Counted from the stretch's first letter, positions 25,398 through 34,235 are shown. The stretch: 64,000 bases of DNA from Viridilinea sp964592425 (GCA_964592425.1 CAZQCG010000021.1:18401-82400); one strand, 5' to 3'. The notes: generated by a model not told the origin, from the letters alone. Program-made: numbers and translations.

Positions 25398-26003
25398 CTA
25401 GTGGTCTTCAAGGCTTATGCCCTGCTGTTGGAGGGCGGTTTTCAATTTCTGGAGGGCAAGCCGAACGCGGGTTTTGATCGTTCCGAGGGGATGTGCGAGC
25501 TGTTCGGCGATCTCACGCTGGGAGAGACCGCTGAAATAGGCCAGTTCAAGCACCTGGCGTTGCTCAGGCGGCAACTCGTTCAGGGCGCTACTGATTAAGC
25601 GGCGTCGTTCGGCTTCCCAGCTCAGTTGCTCTACAGCAGGTTCTGTGTTGGGAATGGCAGCGAGCACTTCCTCATCGGTTGGCGCGGGGGCCGGACGCGA
25701 GCGAAGGCGGCGTAGCTCGTCGATGCACAGGTTGCGGGCGATGCCAAACAGCCATGGCATGAACGATCCACTGGTAGCCTGAAAGCTATTGGCACGACGC
25801 CAGACCCGCCAGAAGGTCTCTTGCACGACCTCTTCGGCGTGTTCGGGGTTGGCGAGCATACGCAGGGCAAGACCATAGACGACCCGCCCGTGGCGGGCGT
25901 AAAGTTGTTCAAGGGCAGCGCTATCGGCGGAGGCAACTCGGCCGATCAGCAACTCGTCGCTGAGGAGCGTCTCAGTGGCGATGTGCTCAGGTATACTGGC
26001 CAT
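25398..26003 (-). CDS. ECF sigma factor, SigK-like
   Basis: 201 residues from ATG 26003 (MASIPEHIATET). Region 2 is 'LEQLYARHGRVVYGLALRMLANPEHAEEVVQETFWRVWRRA' plus 'GSFMPWLFGIARNLCIDELRR'. Region 4 is 'LNELPPEQRQVLELAYFSGLSQREIAEQLAHPLGTIKTRVRLALQKLKTAL'. The order and spacing are those of ECF sigma factors paired with RskA-type anti-sigma factors, and such a gene follows 13 bp downstream. It probably controls an envelope or oxidative stress regulon. The extension to 26111 has no domain, so the shorter start is preferred although its ribosome site is weak. Confidence 0.92.
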   Translation of the reverse strand: MASIPEHIATETLLSDELLIGRVASADSAALEQLYARHGRVVYGLALRMLANPEHAEEVVQETFWRVWRRANSFQATSGSFMPWLFGIARNLCIDELRRLRSRPAPAPTDEEVLAAIPNTEPAVEQLSWEAERRRLISSALNELPPEQRQVLELAYFSGLSQREIAEQLAHPLGTIKTRVRLALQKLKTALQQQGISLEDH

Positions 26004-26109
26004 GTGGCACCCACATATGTATTTACGTTGCCGATCCAGGTGTGGATGTGTCGCGACCGACCTTACGGTCTGGTGGTTGGCTGTCAGGGATAGCTTCGTC
26101 TGTCTGAGC

Positions 26110-26137
26110 AACCCACACCGACCCGGTAGGGTGGGTT
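26110..26137. promoter_or_regulatory. Small dyad upstream of the ECF sigma gene
   Basis: AACCCAC (26110-26116) and GTGGGTT (26131-26137) form a 7-bp dyad with a 14-bp spacer in the divergent promoter region between the ECF gene and the polyprenyl synthase. It could be an operator; no promoter hexamers were confidently matched. Confidence 0.35.
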
Positions 26138-26280
26138 AAAGCTCTGGGCAGAGGATGATGCACTATTGTCAGAGTGGGCGTATTATACATGAAGGGGGTT
26201 GTGCAGTCGGTGCTGTGCCGGAAACGGTGTGGCAGCTCATCGGCGAACCCGACCGTTCCACTCAGCCATGATCAACACAG

Positions 26281-26311
26281 ACCTGCCGGGACTCAGCGAA
26301 GACCGGCAGGT
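26281..26311 (+). promoter_or_regulatory. Leader hairpin before polyprenyl synthase
   Basis: ACCTGCCGG (26281-26289) pairs with CCGGCAGGT (26303-26311) around a 13-nt loop and ends just before the GAGGAGG ribosome site (26314-26320). Its position allows control of translation initiation or transcription attenuation. Confidence 0.5.
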
Positions 26312-26329
26312 TCGAGGAGGAATAGCCTG

Positions 26330-27409
26330 ATGGCTGGTTATCAGTCCCATTCTACCGGCGCAAAATACAGCGTGGCGGTGGGTTCCCGCAATGCTGGCGC
26401 TGAAGGTCGTCTCCCCCACCCGCGTTCCACTCCAGCCCTGAGTGTGAGCGAGTTGTTCCAGCGTGCCGATCTGACGGCCGATCTATATGCGGTCGAGCAG
26501 TTATTGATTGAGCGTTCGACCTCACGTGCCGAGCTGATCACCGCCGCCAGCCTGCACACCATTCGCTCGGGCGGCAAGCGCCTGCGCGCAGCCCTGGCCC
26601 TACTGGCGGCCCGCCTGGGGCACTACGAACTGGAGCGGGTTATCCATGCCGCAGCTGCCGTCGAACTCATCCAGGCCGCCTCGCTGGTGCATGACGATCT
26701 GGTTGACCAGGCCGCCCGGCGGCGCGGGCGGGTGACGGTGCATGCCAAGTGGGATAACGATGTTGCCTTAATGGTTGGTGATTTCTTCTTTGCCCTGGCG
26801 GCAAGCGAGATGTCACTCAGCCCCGATCCGCGGATTATCACCTACTATGCCCAGGCGGTGCAGACGATAGTTGAGGGCGAATTGAGCCCGGTGACGGTCG
26901 TTGAGCCGAGTGAGACGGCCCTGGGTCAGTATTATTACAAGACTGGGGCCAAGACGGCGGCACTTTTTGAGGCGGCCTGTAAAGCAGGTATGGCTGCCGG
27001 TGGCGGTACGGAGGCTCAGGTGGCCGCTCTAGGCCGTTATGGCTTTGACCTGGGGATGGCCTTCCAGATCGTTGATGACGTGCTCGATTTTACCAGCAAC
27101 GAAGAGACGCTGGGCAAGCCAGCTGGCAACGACTTGCGCCAGGGCACAATCACCCTGCCGCTGATCATTGCGGTGGCTCGCACGGGCAGTCCGTGCCTGC
27201 GCGACCTGGTTGAGCATGGTGTACAGAGTGAGGCTCAGGTGCGCAGTGCGGTGAGTGAAGTGATCGCTGCTGGTGGGACCGAAGGGGCCAGCGCGGAAGC
27301 GCGCCGCTTTATCAGCCAGGCAATTGGCCAGCTTGGTGAATTTCCGGCCTCGCTGGCCCAGCAGGCGCTGATCGACCTGGCCTATTTTGTGATCGAGCGT
27401 GAAGCATAG
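26330..27409 (+). CDS. Polyprenyl (long-chain) diphosphate synthase
   Basis: The 359-residue protein has both Asp-rich motifs of trans-prenyl synthases. The first is LVHDDLVD (~120) and the second is IVDDVLD (~247); 'SGGKRLRAALALLAARL' (~84) and 'GDFFFALAASEMS' are also present. It condenses isopentenyl diphosphate onto an allylic primer to make a C35-C50 chain for quinones or carrier lipids. The residues before the first Asp motif are small, which favours a long product (inference). The ATG at 26330 is chosen for the strong GAGGAGG site; the upstream in-frame stretch overlaps the leader hairpin. A ~45-residue N-terminal extension is poorly conserved-looking. Confidence 0.92.
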   Translation: MAGYQSHSTGAKYSVAVGSRNAGAEGRLPHPRSTPALSVSELFQRADLTADLYAVEQLLIERSTSRAELITAASLHTIRSGGKRLRAALALLAARLGHYELERVIHAAAAVELIQAASLVHDDLVDQAARRRGRVTVHAKWDNDVALMVGDFFFALAASEMSLSPDPRIITYYAQAVQTIVEGELSPVTVVEPSETALGQYYYKTGAKTAALFEAACKAGMAAGGGTEAQVAALGRYGFDLGMAFQIVDDVLDFTSNEETLGKPAGNDLRQGTITLPLIIAVARTGSPCLRDLVEHGVQSEAQVRSAVSEVIAAGGTEGASAEARRFISQAIGQLGEFPASLAQQALIDLAYFVIEREA

Positions 27410-27434
27410 CTAAACTGCAGGGCCAGGCGCTCGT

Positions 27435-28625
27435 TCAACGCTGGCGGCTGAGGGCATAGGCTACCCCCTGTTGCAGATTGGCGCGGGTGACGATGTCGCT
27501 GAGGTCGATGCCCAGCGCGATGATCGTCTCGGCTACATCGGGGCGAATGCCGGTGATCACGGTGCGCGCCCCAAGTAGCCTGACGGCATAGGCACACTGG
27601 ATCAGCACATCGGCCACCTGGCTGTCAACCATGGGCAGGCCGGTGATGTCGAGGATAAGCGTATGAACCCGCTGTCCGGCGACGGCCTGGAGCAGGATAT
27701 CGACCACACGGGCGGCACGGTGGGTGTCGACTGAGCCGATCAGCGGCAAGACCAGGACGCCTTCGCCGATGCGCAACAGGGGCGTGGAAAGCTCGACAAC
27801 CAGGGCGGCCTGAAATTTGATCGTCGCCTCCTGATCGGTCGCTTGCTGCCGCAGGGCTTCGGCCTGGCGCGCAAGGGTGATGTCGGTGCGAACGGCAACG
27901 ACGCCACCGCTGCTCGTCGGCTGATCCATCGCCCGCACCCATGTATCATTACTCAGGTGCTGCTCGATGATACCGCCTTGACGATGGATGGCGAGGCGGC
28001 GGGCGATGTAGTTCTCTTCGTCGCCGACTGCCTCGCGGTACTGGCCAAGGCTGATGCCGAACTTGATGATCTCGTGGAAGGTACGCCCCGGGGCCAGCAC
28101 TGGCCCGGTCAGGGGGTAGATCACCCGGTAGCGCTGGTTGCAGTAGACTAGCCGGTCTTGCTCGTCGAAAAGGGCAAAGCCATCGTTGATGCTCTCGATC
28201 GCGTCGAAGAGTTGATCAAGCAGGCGATTGGCTTCAGCTTCGGCGATCTGCCAGCGGGTCACATCGGTCAATTGCCAGATCAGGCCGCCGCCCGGCAGGG
28301 TGGCTAGCTTACAATGCGCCCAACGGTCGGGGGGCTCGCTAAGCGGTGCATCGAACTGCATGCGCTCAAGCTGGCCAGCCAAAAGTTCGTCAAGCTCCTG
28401 CGCTACCGGTGTCCATGTCGTGGGCTCCCAGTGCAAGAGTGAAGCGACGGCTCTGGCTAGCGGCAGGCCCTTGCCGGTCTGGACAAACATGTCGTCCCAG
28501 GCCGGGTTGGTCGCCTGTACAACCCCCGTAGCATCAAGCAGAGCACACGGTTCGGGGAGCAGTGGCAGCATTTCGCGCAGCTGTGCAAGACTGGGAGGGG
28601 CCGGGTTGTCGGATCGGAAAGTCAT
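27435..28625 (-). CDS. PAS-STAS sensory protein (RsbR-like)
   Basis: The 396-residue protein has an N-terminal PAS-like domain (~20-120). A PAS_7-type domain follows ('LDQLFDAIESINDGFALFDEQDRLVYCNQRYRVIYP', ~140-255). A short coiled helix leads to a C-terminal STAS domain (~275-390; 'LVLPLIGSVDTHRAARVVDILLQAV', 'LILDITGLPMVDSQVADVLIQCAYAVRLLGARTVITGIRP'). RsbR-type STAS proteins form stressosome cores and hold phosphorylatable Thr/Ser; here the loop reads 'ITGLPMVDSQ'. No RsbS, RsbT or phosphatase gene is adjacent. It is divergent from a RpoD-family sigma gene, which makes a signalling link attractive but unproven. Confidence 0.85.
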   Translation of the reverse strand: MTFRSDNPAPPSLAQLREMLPLLPEPCALLDATGVVQATNPAWDDMFVQTGKGLPLARAVASLLHWEPTTWTPVAQELDELLAGQLERMQFDAPLSEPPDRWAHCKLATLPGGGLIWQLTDVTRWQIAEAEANRLLDQLFDAIESINDGFALFDEQDRLVYCNQRYRVIYPLTGPVLAPGRTFHEIIKFGISLGQYREAVGDEENYIARRLAIHRQGGIIEQHLSNDTWVRAMDQPTSSGGVVAVRTDITLARQAEALRQQATDQEATIKFQAALVVELSTPLLRIGEGVLVLPLIGSVDTHRAARVVDILLQAVAGQRVHTLILDITGLPMVDSQVADVLIQCAYAVRLLGARTVITGIRPDVAETIIALGIDLSDIVTRANLQQGVAYALSRQR

Positions 28626-28734
28626 CGCCTCTTTACTCTGGATACTAAGCTATGCCTGAGCGCACCTGGTGCGCTCAGGCATATTGTACCATGGGGGGCT
28701 GGCAAAGCTGTGCAAATGTGGTACAACATGGGTA

Positions 28735-28762
28735 TTGACAAATCCTGTGCAAACTATAGAAT
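28735..28762 (+). promoter_or_regulatory. Sigma-70 promoter of the RpoD-family gene
   Basis: A perfect TTGACA (28735-28740), a 16-bp spacer and TAGAAT (28757-28762). The predicted start is near 28768, which lies inside the 5' part of the longest possible reading frame and so forces a downstream translation start. Confidence 0.75.
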
Positions 28763-28823
28763 AGAGGAGTGCAAGACAGTTGATACGCCAGATATCCGGC
28801 TTCTAAGCCCAGGAGAAGATGCC

Positions 28824-29882
28824 GTGAGTGCCATACACCAGGCCAGTAATAACGAAGAAATGCTCGACCATGACGATCATGCGGAGCCCCAGTTGGAGGT
28901 GACCGGCTGGGACGTGGTCGATGGCGAGGTTGCCGAGGTCGAGCCTGATGAGATAGAGCCTGCTGATAACGAGTCGGTTGAGGATTCGGTGCAGCTCTAC
29001 CTGCACGAAATTGGCCAGGTGCCTCTCCTCAAAGCCGAGGAAGAGCGTGACCTGGCGATGCAGATTACGCGTGGCAAAGCCGCGCTCCAGATGATTGCCA
29101 ATGAAGAGTATCGCGATGGGCGTGAGCGCATGGCCCTTGAGCGCGAGATTGCCCGTGGCGGAGAGGCGCGCCGCAAGCTGATCCAGGCCAACCTGCGTCT
29201 GGTCGTTAGCGTGGCGAAGAAATATATCGGTAGCCCGATGGCCTTGATGGATCTGGTGCAGGAGGGCAATATCGGCCTGATGCGGGCGGTTGAGAAGTTC
29301 GACTATACCAAGGGCAACCGCTTCAGCACCTATGCCACCTGGTGGATCCGCCAGGCCGTCACGCGCTCAATCGCCGAGCAGAGCCGCGTGATTCGCCTGC
29401 CGGTTCACCTCTCTGAGTCAATTGTTCATCTGCGCCGGGCAATCTATCGGCTCGAACAGGAGTTTGAGCGTGAGCCGACGGCCGAAGAGTTGGCTCAGGC
29501 CCTGGGGATGAGTCAGCGCAAGATCAAGCGTCTGTTGCAAGCCTCGAATCAGCCGATCTCACTTGAACAGCCCCTCAACAATGAGAGTGAGGGGCGCGTG
29601 GGTGAGGTGCTGGCCGACGAGGGGGCTGCCTCGCCGATGGAGATCGCTGCTTCCAATATGCTGCAGGCGGAGTTGAACGCAGCGCTGAACGTTCTACCTG
29701 AGCGCGAGCGGAAGATCTTGCAACTGCGCTACGGCCTGGTTGATGGCCAGCGGCGCACACTTGAAGAGGTGGGGGTGGCCTTCGGGATTACCCGCGAGCG
29801 CACCCGCCAGATCGAGGCCGAAGCTCTGCGCCGCCTGCGCCATCCCACAGTTGGGGCGCACCTGCATGGCTATTTGGATTAG
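28824..29882 (+). CDS. RNA polymerase sigma factor, RpoD/SigA family
   Basis: 352 residues from GTG 28824, which has AGGAG 8 bases upstream and lies downstream of the promoter. An acidic N-terminal tail precedes region 1.2 ('DSVQLYLHEIGQVPLLKAEEERDLA'). Regions 2.1-2.4 carry 'LVQEGNIGLMRAVEKFDYTKGNRFSTYATWWIRQAVTRSI', region 3 'HLSESIVHLRRAIYRLEQEFEREPTAEELAQALGMS', and region 4 'LPERERKILQLRYGLVDGQRRTLEEVGVAFGITRERTRQIEAEALRRLRHP'. It recognises -10/-35 promoters of the TTGACA/TATAAT kind. With no region 1.1 domain it could be the primary sigma of a Chloroflexota strain or a group 2 paralogue. An in-frame start at 28710 would contradict the promoter. Confidence 0.93.
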   Translation: MSAIHQASNNEEMLDHDDHAEPQLEVTGWDVVDGEVAEVEPDEIEPADNESVEDSVQLYLHEIGQVPLLKAEEERDLAMQITRGKAALQMIANEEYRDGRERMALEREIARGGEARRKLIQANLRLVVSVAKKYIGSPMALMDLVQEGNIGLMRAVEKFDYTKGNRFSTYATWWIRQAVTRSIAEQSRVIRLPVHLSESIVHLRRAIYRLEQEFEREPTAEELAQALGMSQRKIKRLLQASNQPISLEQPLNNESEGRVGEVLADEGAASPMEIAASNMLQAELNAALNVLPERERKILQLRYGLVDGQRRTLEEVGVAFGITRERTRQIEAEALRRLRHPTVGAHLHGYLD

Positions 29883-29913
29883 GCCAGGGTTAGCTGGGCG
29901 GGTTTTTAGTTTA

Positions 29914-29963
29914 CAGCAAGCGGGAGCTGGGAAAGGATCGCCTTCCCCAGCTCCCGCTTGCTG
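29914..29963. terminator. Long hairpin between convergent genes
   Basis: A 23-bp stem with one mismatch (29914-29936 / 29941-29963) and a 4-nt ATCG loop, 31 bp past the sigma gene stop and 50 bp before the convergent M23 gene's stop. It lacks a long T-run but is the only candidate to end both transcripts. Confidence 0.75.
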
Positions 29964-30013
29964 CGTCTTCGGCCCTGCACCGCACGAAGCGGCAAAGACA
30001 GCTCCGCTAATGT

Positions 30014-32200
30014 TTATGGGTTGAGCAACAGCGGCAGGAAGACCCGTTGCAACGGGGGGAGCTCAAGGCTGATCGTGCGGGTGATCGTTGCGCTGTTGTC
30101 GGCCCGGTCGATATAGCGTACTGCAAGGGTGTGTGTGCCGGTCACGACTGGCAGCGTCCAGCGGTAGGCATCATAGTAGGGTTGCGGATCTTCAAAGCTG
30201 CCGTCAAGACCGAGTTGTACCGCCATGATGCCGCCCTGTTCGTCGATGGCGTTAGTGTCGATGCGCACCGTGCGATCATGTAGCACAAAGGGCTCATCCT
30301 GGGGTTGCGGGCTGGCTGTCGCCAGGGCCAGCACCTCGGTGGTGGAGAGGACACGATTGTAGATCGCCAGGTCGTCGAGGTTAGCCCCTAGCGCCCCCCA
30401 ACCAGTCGTGAAACGTCCAAGCTGGATGAACTGGCCGACATGGGTTGGTAGGCTGCGTCCTTCAGCCGAGGCGGCAAGCTCACCGTCGAGATAGAGCGCC
30501 TTGCTGCCGCTGGCGGCATCCCAGCTGATCGCGAAGTGGTGCCAGCCTGGCACCAGGGTATCGCGTACGAAGATACGGTCGCGGGTGGCCTCGCCCTCGG
30601 CGGTTGTCCAGAAGACCCAGGCTGGCCCACCATTGTCAGGCCCGTCGGTTTCGCGGCGCAGGGCCAGCGTGCCGGTGTAGGGCGCGCTGGTGGGGTTGGC
30701 GCTGGCGGCCAGCAGGTAGTGGCGGGTTACTCCGGTGGGGTAGGTGATCGGGAGTTGGGCCCACAGGCTGATCGTGCCTGCTGCCAGTTCCAGGTTGCCG
30801 CTGACGGGGTAGGTGACACCGACGCTGTTGAGGGCCAGGGCCGGGCCGCTATGGCCATTGACGAAGCTCGGCGTGGCACTGAAGCTGGGGAAGCCCTGGC
30901 CTACGCTCTGCACAGGGTGGTTGTCAAAAGTGGCGCTAAAGAGCAGGTCGGCGGGCGGGTTGAGGCTGAAGGTACCGACGGGCGGCTCGGTATCGGGCTC
31001 TTCGGGCTGGTTGGGCGGCGTGAAGTCATAGCTGCCGATGAGCGAAGGATGCCAGAGCCAGGTGCTGGCCAGGCAGCCGCTGTAGGCGACACAGGGGTCG
31101 CTTCCGGCCCCGTACCAGCCGTAGGGATCAACCTGCTTGCTTGTGCTACCCTCACGCTTGCGCACCTCGAAGTGCAGGTGGGGCGTACTGCTCACTCCAG
31201 TTGCGCCACTCAGGCCGATGGGTTGGCCAGCAGTGACCACGACGCCGTTATTGCTGCCCACGCGCCCATCAAAGATGCTGGCGAAGCTGCCCAGGTGCCA
31301 GTAGATCGTCTCGTAGCCGTTAGTGTGCAGGATGATGATGCCGAGGCCGCGACTATCGCTGCGGGCGTAGGCGGTGCCAGCTGCGGCGGCGAGGATGGGC
31401 GTGCCGAACTGCAGATCGGGGAAGGTGTAGTCGTGGCCGTCGTGGCCGTCGTACTGCACATTACCGCGCCCCAGGTAATCGACCATGAAGGTATTGCCGT
31501 CATCACCGCTGTCGACGGTCGGGTACACATGGTCGAAGTAGGAGAGATGCCCGACCCGTGTGCCAGCATACCAGGGTGATAGGAGAAAGCCGGCGCTGGC
31601 CGGGGTGGCCACAGGCTCGTTAGAGGGTTCGACCCGTACCAGCAGGTTGTCGAAATAGCGCTCGAAGGCGCGGGCAAAACGCTCAACGGCGTCGTACCAG
31701 GCGGCAGAAGTACGCCCACGGGCGAGCAGGCGCTGTACGGCGACCCCTTCGGGGGCCTGGTCGAGGGTCAGGGTAAGGCTGACACCGTCGCTGAAGGTGA
31801 GGGTGGGGGGGCGGTCGTAGGGGCCCAGGCCGGCGCGCAGTTCGCGCATGGCCCAGTCGACCTGGGCCGCGAAGCCGGGCGGGCCAACGGCACCAAAGGG
31901 GCGCAGCAGATCCTCGGGCGGGGGCTGCGGCTGACTGAGCAGGTTGGCGTTCACCTCGAGCAGGGTCAGCATGATCTCGGCGCTGACCCCATAATAGATC
32001 GCTGCGCCTTCAATGATTGCGGCTGCGCTATGGCCTTCCTCGTTATAGTGCTTGAGGGGGCCGGGCTGTGCATCAAGGAAGAACTGGACATCAAAAGGCC
32101 CAGGGCGTTGCGCCTTGACCGGCCCGGCGGGGATCAGGCACAGGCAGAGGGCCAGGACGAGCCAGAGGGGGAGGCGGATGGCATACACGGGATGTTCCAA
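30014..32200 (-). CDS. Secreted M23 endopeptidase with LamG-like domain
   Basis: The 728-residue protein starts with a signal peptide ('LWLVLALCLCLIPAGPVKAQ'). A mostly helical ~200-residue region of unknown role follows. The M23 (LytM-like) domain spans ~240-370, with metal ligands in 'YDGHDGHDYTF' and 'TPHLHFEVRKREG'. A LamG/concanavalin-like jelly roll occupies ~460-620 ('FAISWDAASGSKALYLDGELAAS', 'LDDLAIYNRVLSTTEV'), and a C-terminal Ig-like stretch ends it. M23 enzymes cut peptide cross-bridges in peptidoglycan. The start is TTG at 32200 or GTG at 32188, directly after the GHMP kinase stop codon, so the genes are coupled. Fusion to LamG suggests anchoring to cell-surface glycan. Confidence 0.88.
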   Translation of the reverse strand: MEHPVYAIRLPLWLVLALCLCLIPAGPVKAQRPGPFDVQFFLDAQPGPLKHYNEEGHSAAAIIEGAAIYYGVSAEIMLTLLEVNANLLSQPQPPPEDLLRPFGAVGPPGFAAQVDWAMRELRAGLGPYDRPPTLTFSDGVSLTLTLDQAPEGVAVQRLLARGRTSAAWYDAVERFARAFERYFDNLLVRVEPSNEPVATPASAGFLLSPWYAGTRVGHLSYFDHVYPTVDSGDDGNTFMVDYLGRGNVQYDGHDGHDYTFPDLQFGTPILAAAAGTAYARSDSRGLGIIILHTNGYETIYWHLGSFASIFDGRVGSNNGVVVTAGQPIGLSGATGVSSTPHLHFEVRKREGSTSKQVDPYGWYGAGSDPCVAYSGCLASTWLWHPSLIGSYDFTPPNQPEEPDTEPPVGTFSLNPPADLLFSATFDNHPVQSVGQGFPSFSATPSFVNGHSGPALALNSVGVTYPVSGNLELAAGTISLWAQLPITYPTGVTRHYLLAASANPTSAPYTGTLALRRETDGPDNGGPAWVFWTTAEGEATRDRIFVRDTLVPGWHHFAISWDAASGSKALYLDGELAASAEGRSLPTHVGQFIQLGRFTTGWGALGANLDDLAIYNRVLSTTEVLALATASPQPQDEPFVLHDRTVRIDTNAIDEQGGIMAVQLGLDGSFEDPQPYYDAYRWTLPVVTGTHTLAVRYIDRADNSATITRTISLELPPLQRVFLPLLLNP

Positions 32201-33235
32201 TCAGCTGGTCTCTTCGACAGCCCAGGACTGCACGCCATGGCTGACGAAGGAGAAGGGCCGGACATGAACACCCATACCGCTGAGGGCGCGTTCGAGCTCG
32301 AGGCGTCGGTCGAAGGGGCAGGCAAAGACCATAAAGCCACCCCCGCCAGCACCGGTGATCTTGCCGCCCCAGGCTCCGTGGCGGCGTGCTGTGGCATAGA
32401 CTTCATCAACAATCGGTGGGGCGATATGGGGTGAAAAAGCCTTCTTCACCTCCCAGGCATCGTGCAACAGACGTCCGAAGTCGGCGATGCGCTGCTCACG
32501 TAGCAGGCGGGTGGCCTCATCAACATAGGCTTTCGTGGCATCATGGTCGCGCAGCGTGTCGCCCTTGCGCAGGCGCTGCACCTGGTCTTCCATCAGGTGG
32601 TGACGCAGCAGCTCACGGTCGCCGATATAGCCGATGATCAGGCAACTCTCCAACTCGAGTAGGGCGGTGGGTTCACTAAGTACCGGCTCAACGATGACGT
32701 GGCCTTTGCCGAAGTGGTAGACGCACATGCCGCCAAAGACGGCGGCGTACTGATCCTGGCGCCCACCAGGGATGCCCAGGTCAACCCGCTCGATGCGATA
32801 GGCCAGTTCGGCCAGGTCGTGGGGGTCGTAGCTCTGGCCGGCGACGTTGTAGAGCAGCTTGAGCATACTTACGACCAGAGCTGAAGAGGAGCCGAGGCCA
32901 CTGCCGGGGGGGGCATCACTGAACATGGTCAGGCGGTAGCCGGGTTGCTCGGCGCTGAGATTGGGGTGGAGGTGCGGCATGGCATCGAGCACGGCCTGGG
33001 GCAGGGCGAGTTTGCCGTCCCAGGTGCGCCCGCTCACCATGCGGCTCACCTCTTGCAGGTCGAGTGAGCGAATAGTGAGGCCGGGTTGGCTACTCTGGCT
33101 AAGCATGCAGCGCACATAGAGATTGATGGTGCAGTTGAGTACCTTGCCGCCGTGCTCTTCGGCATAGGGGTTGACGTCGGTGCCGCCGCCGAAGAAACCG
33201 ATGCGCATCGGAGCGCGGGCCTTGTAGATCTTCAC
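32201..33235 (-). CDS. GHMP-family sugar kinase (heptose 7-phosphate kinase-like)
   Basis: 344 residues from GTG 33235, preceded by GGGAG; this start leaves 25 bp to the upstream gene, while longer starts would overlap it. The opening 'KIYKARAPMRIGFFGGGTDVNPYAEEHGGKVLN' is motif 1 of HddA/FGGY-like GHMP kinases. Motif 2 is 'PPGSGLGSSSALVVSMLKLL' (~115), and motif 3 is 'GGKITGAGGGGFMVFACP'. HddA phosphorylates D-glycero-D-manno-heptose 7-phosphate at C1; fucose and mevalonate kinases share the fold. No other heptose pathway gene is present, so the sugar is uncertain. It is cotranscribed with the M23 peptidase, pointing to surface polysaccharide. Confidence 0.87.
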   Translation of the reverse strand: MKIYKARAPMRIGFFGGGTDVNPYAEEHGGKVLNCTINLYVRCMLSQSSQPGLTIRSLDLQEVSRMVSGRTWDGKLALPQAVLDAMPHLHPNLSAEQPGYRLTMFSDAPPGSGLGSSSALVVSMLKLLYNVAGQSYDPHDLAELAYRIERVDLGIPGGRQDQYAAVFGGMCVYHFGKGHVIVEPVLSEPTALLELESCLIIGYIGDRELLRHHLMEDQVQRLRKGDTLRDHDATKAYVDEATRLLREQRIADFGRLLHDAWEVKKAFSPHIAPPIVDEVYATARRHGAWGGKITGAGGGGFMVFACPFDRRLELERALSGMGVHVRPFSFVSHGVQSWAVEETS

Positions 33236-33260
33236 AGTCGCTTGCTCCCGCACAGGTCGT

Positions 33261-34235
33261 TCAACGTACCGCCGGGGCGCTCTGCAGGCCGAGGGCCGGG
33301 AAGAGGCGATCACTGAGCCCGGCGACCTGCTGGATCAGGTTGGGCTGTTCGTTGGCGAGGGTGACGAGGCGCTGGTGCATGGGGCAGCCTTCGACATAGG
33401 CGGCACTGGCGCGCGCCCATTTGGGCAGTACATCCTCCTCGATCCACTGCCAGCGGTCGGTGAGGTCAGCAATGCTGCGCCTGCCGAGCAGGACGGCGGG
33501 CGGGCCGAAGAAGAGGCTGAAGGTGGGCTGGCTGAAGGGGTCGCTGCCGTTGGAAAAGTCGAGCCAGCTGCCGATGGAGGCGATGCGCCGGCCCAGGTCG
33601 GAGAGTTGCTCCATATAAGGGGGCAGAATGGTCAGTTGTTCGTGGCGCAGCATGATCCGCCCGCCACGGTCGATCATGGCGCTACCGGCATAGTAGTCGT
33701 CGGTGGTGGCGAGCAGCCGAGCACCCTGGTCGATCAGGCGGAAAGCCTCAAGCAACTCAGCCTGGTCTGCGCCAGTCAGGTTAGCCTCGAGTGCCTCAAG
33801 CCCGCCGTAGATATAGGCGACGTGGGCCCAGCCGACATCGGCGAAGATCGCGTCGTTGGCCTGCTTGATCAGCTCGAGGTCTTGCAGCAGCAGGTTGTTG
33901 GTAGCGGCATCGTGCATGCTGACGGGCAGAGCTAAGACCAGGTTGAGCGCCCGTCCGTAGAGTTCGGCGGTCATACCGCTCAGTCCCGCTGCCTGGGCGA
34001 AGGACTCTTCGGGGCGCATAGCCTTGTGCGGCGCGGCGATCAGTTCGATCAGGGCCATCGCGATGCCGACCTGGTCGGAGGCGAAAGCGGCCATGCCAGC
34101 CCACTTGAAGAGCCAGGGCTCTTGCAGATACCAGCGGGCATAGCAGGCACTAATGGCTCGGTTGCGGGCAACGTAGGAGTCGGGCGGGGGGGTCAGGCGT
34201 TCCAGCAGGTCATTCCACTCAGCGCGTGTCGGCAT
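33261..34235 (-). CDS. Unrecognised mostly helical protein
   Basis: The 324-residue protein has no family I can name with confidence. It is predicted alpha-helical and soluble, without a signal peptide. It contains 'NRAISACYARWYLQEPWLFKWAGMAAFASDQVGIAMAL' near the N terminus, then 'DLELIKQANDAIFADVGWAHVAYIYGGLEAL' and 'WQWIEEDVLPKWARASAAY' near the C terminus. A loose resemblance to DUF2515-like proteins is possible. It leads a three-gene minus-strand set with the GHMP kinase (25-bp gap) and the M23 endopeptidase, so a surface-polymer role is a guess from context only. The codon use matches its neighbours. Confidence 0.7.
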   Translation of the reverse strand: MPTRAEWNDLLERLTPPPDSYVARNRAISACYARWYLQEPWLFKWAGMAAFASDQVGIAMALIELIAAPHKAMRPEESFAQAAGLSGMTAELYGRALNLVLALPVSMHDAATNNLLLQDLELIKQANDAIFADVGWAHVAYIYGGLEALEANLTGADQAELLEAFRLIDQGARLLATTDDYYAGSAMIDRGGRIMLRHEQLTILPPYMEQLSDLGRRIASIGSWLDFSNGSDPFSQPTFSLFFGPPAVLLGRRSIADLTDRWQWIEEDVLPKWARASAAYVEGCPMHQRLVTLANEQPNLIQQVAGLSDRLFPALGLQSAPAVR

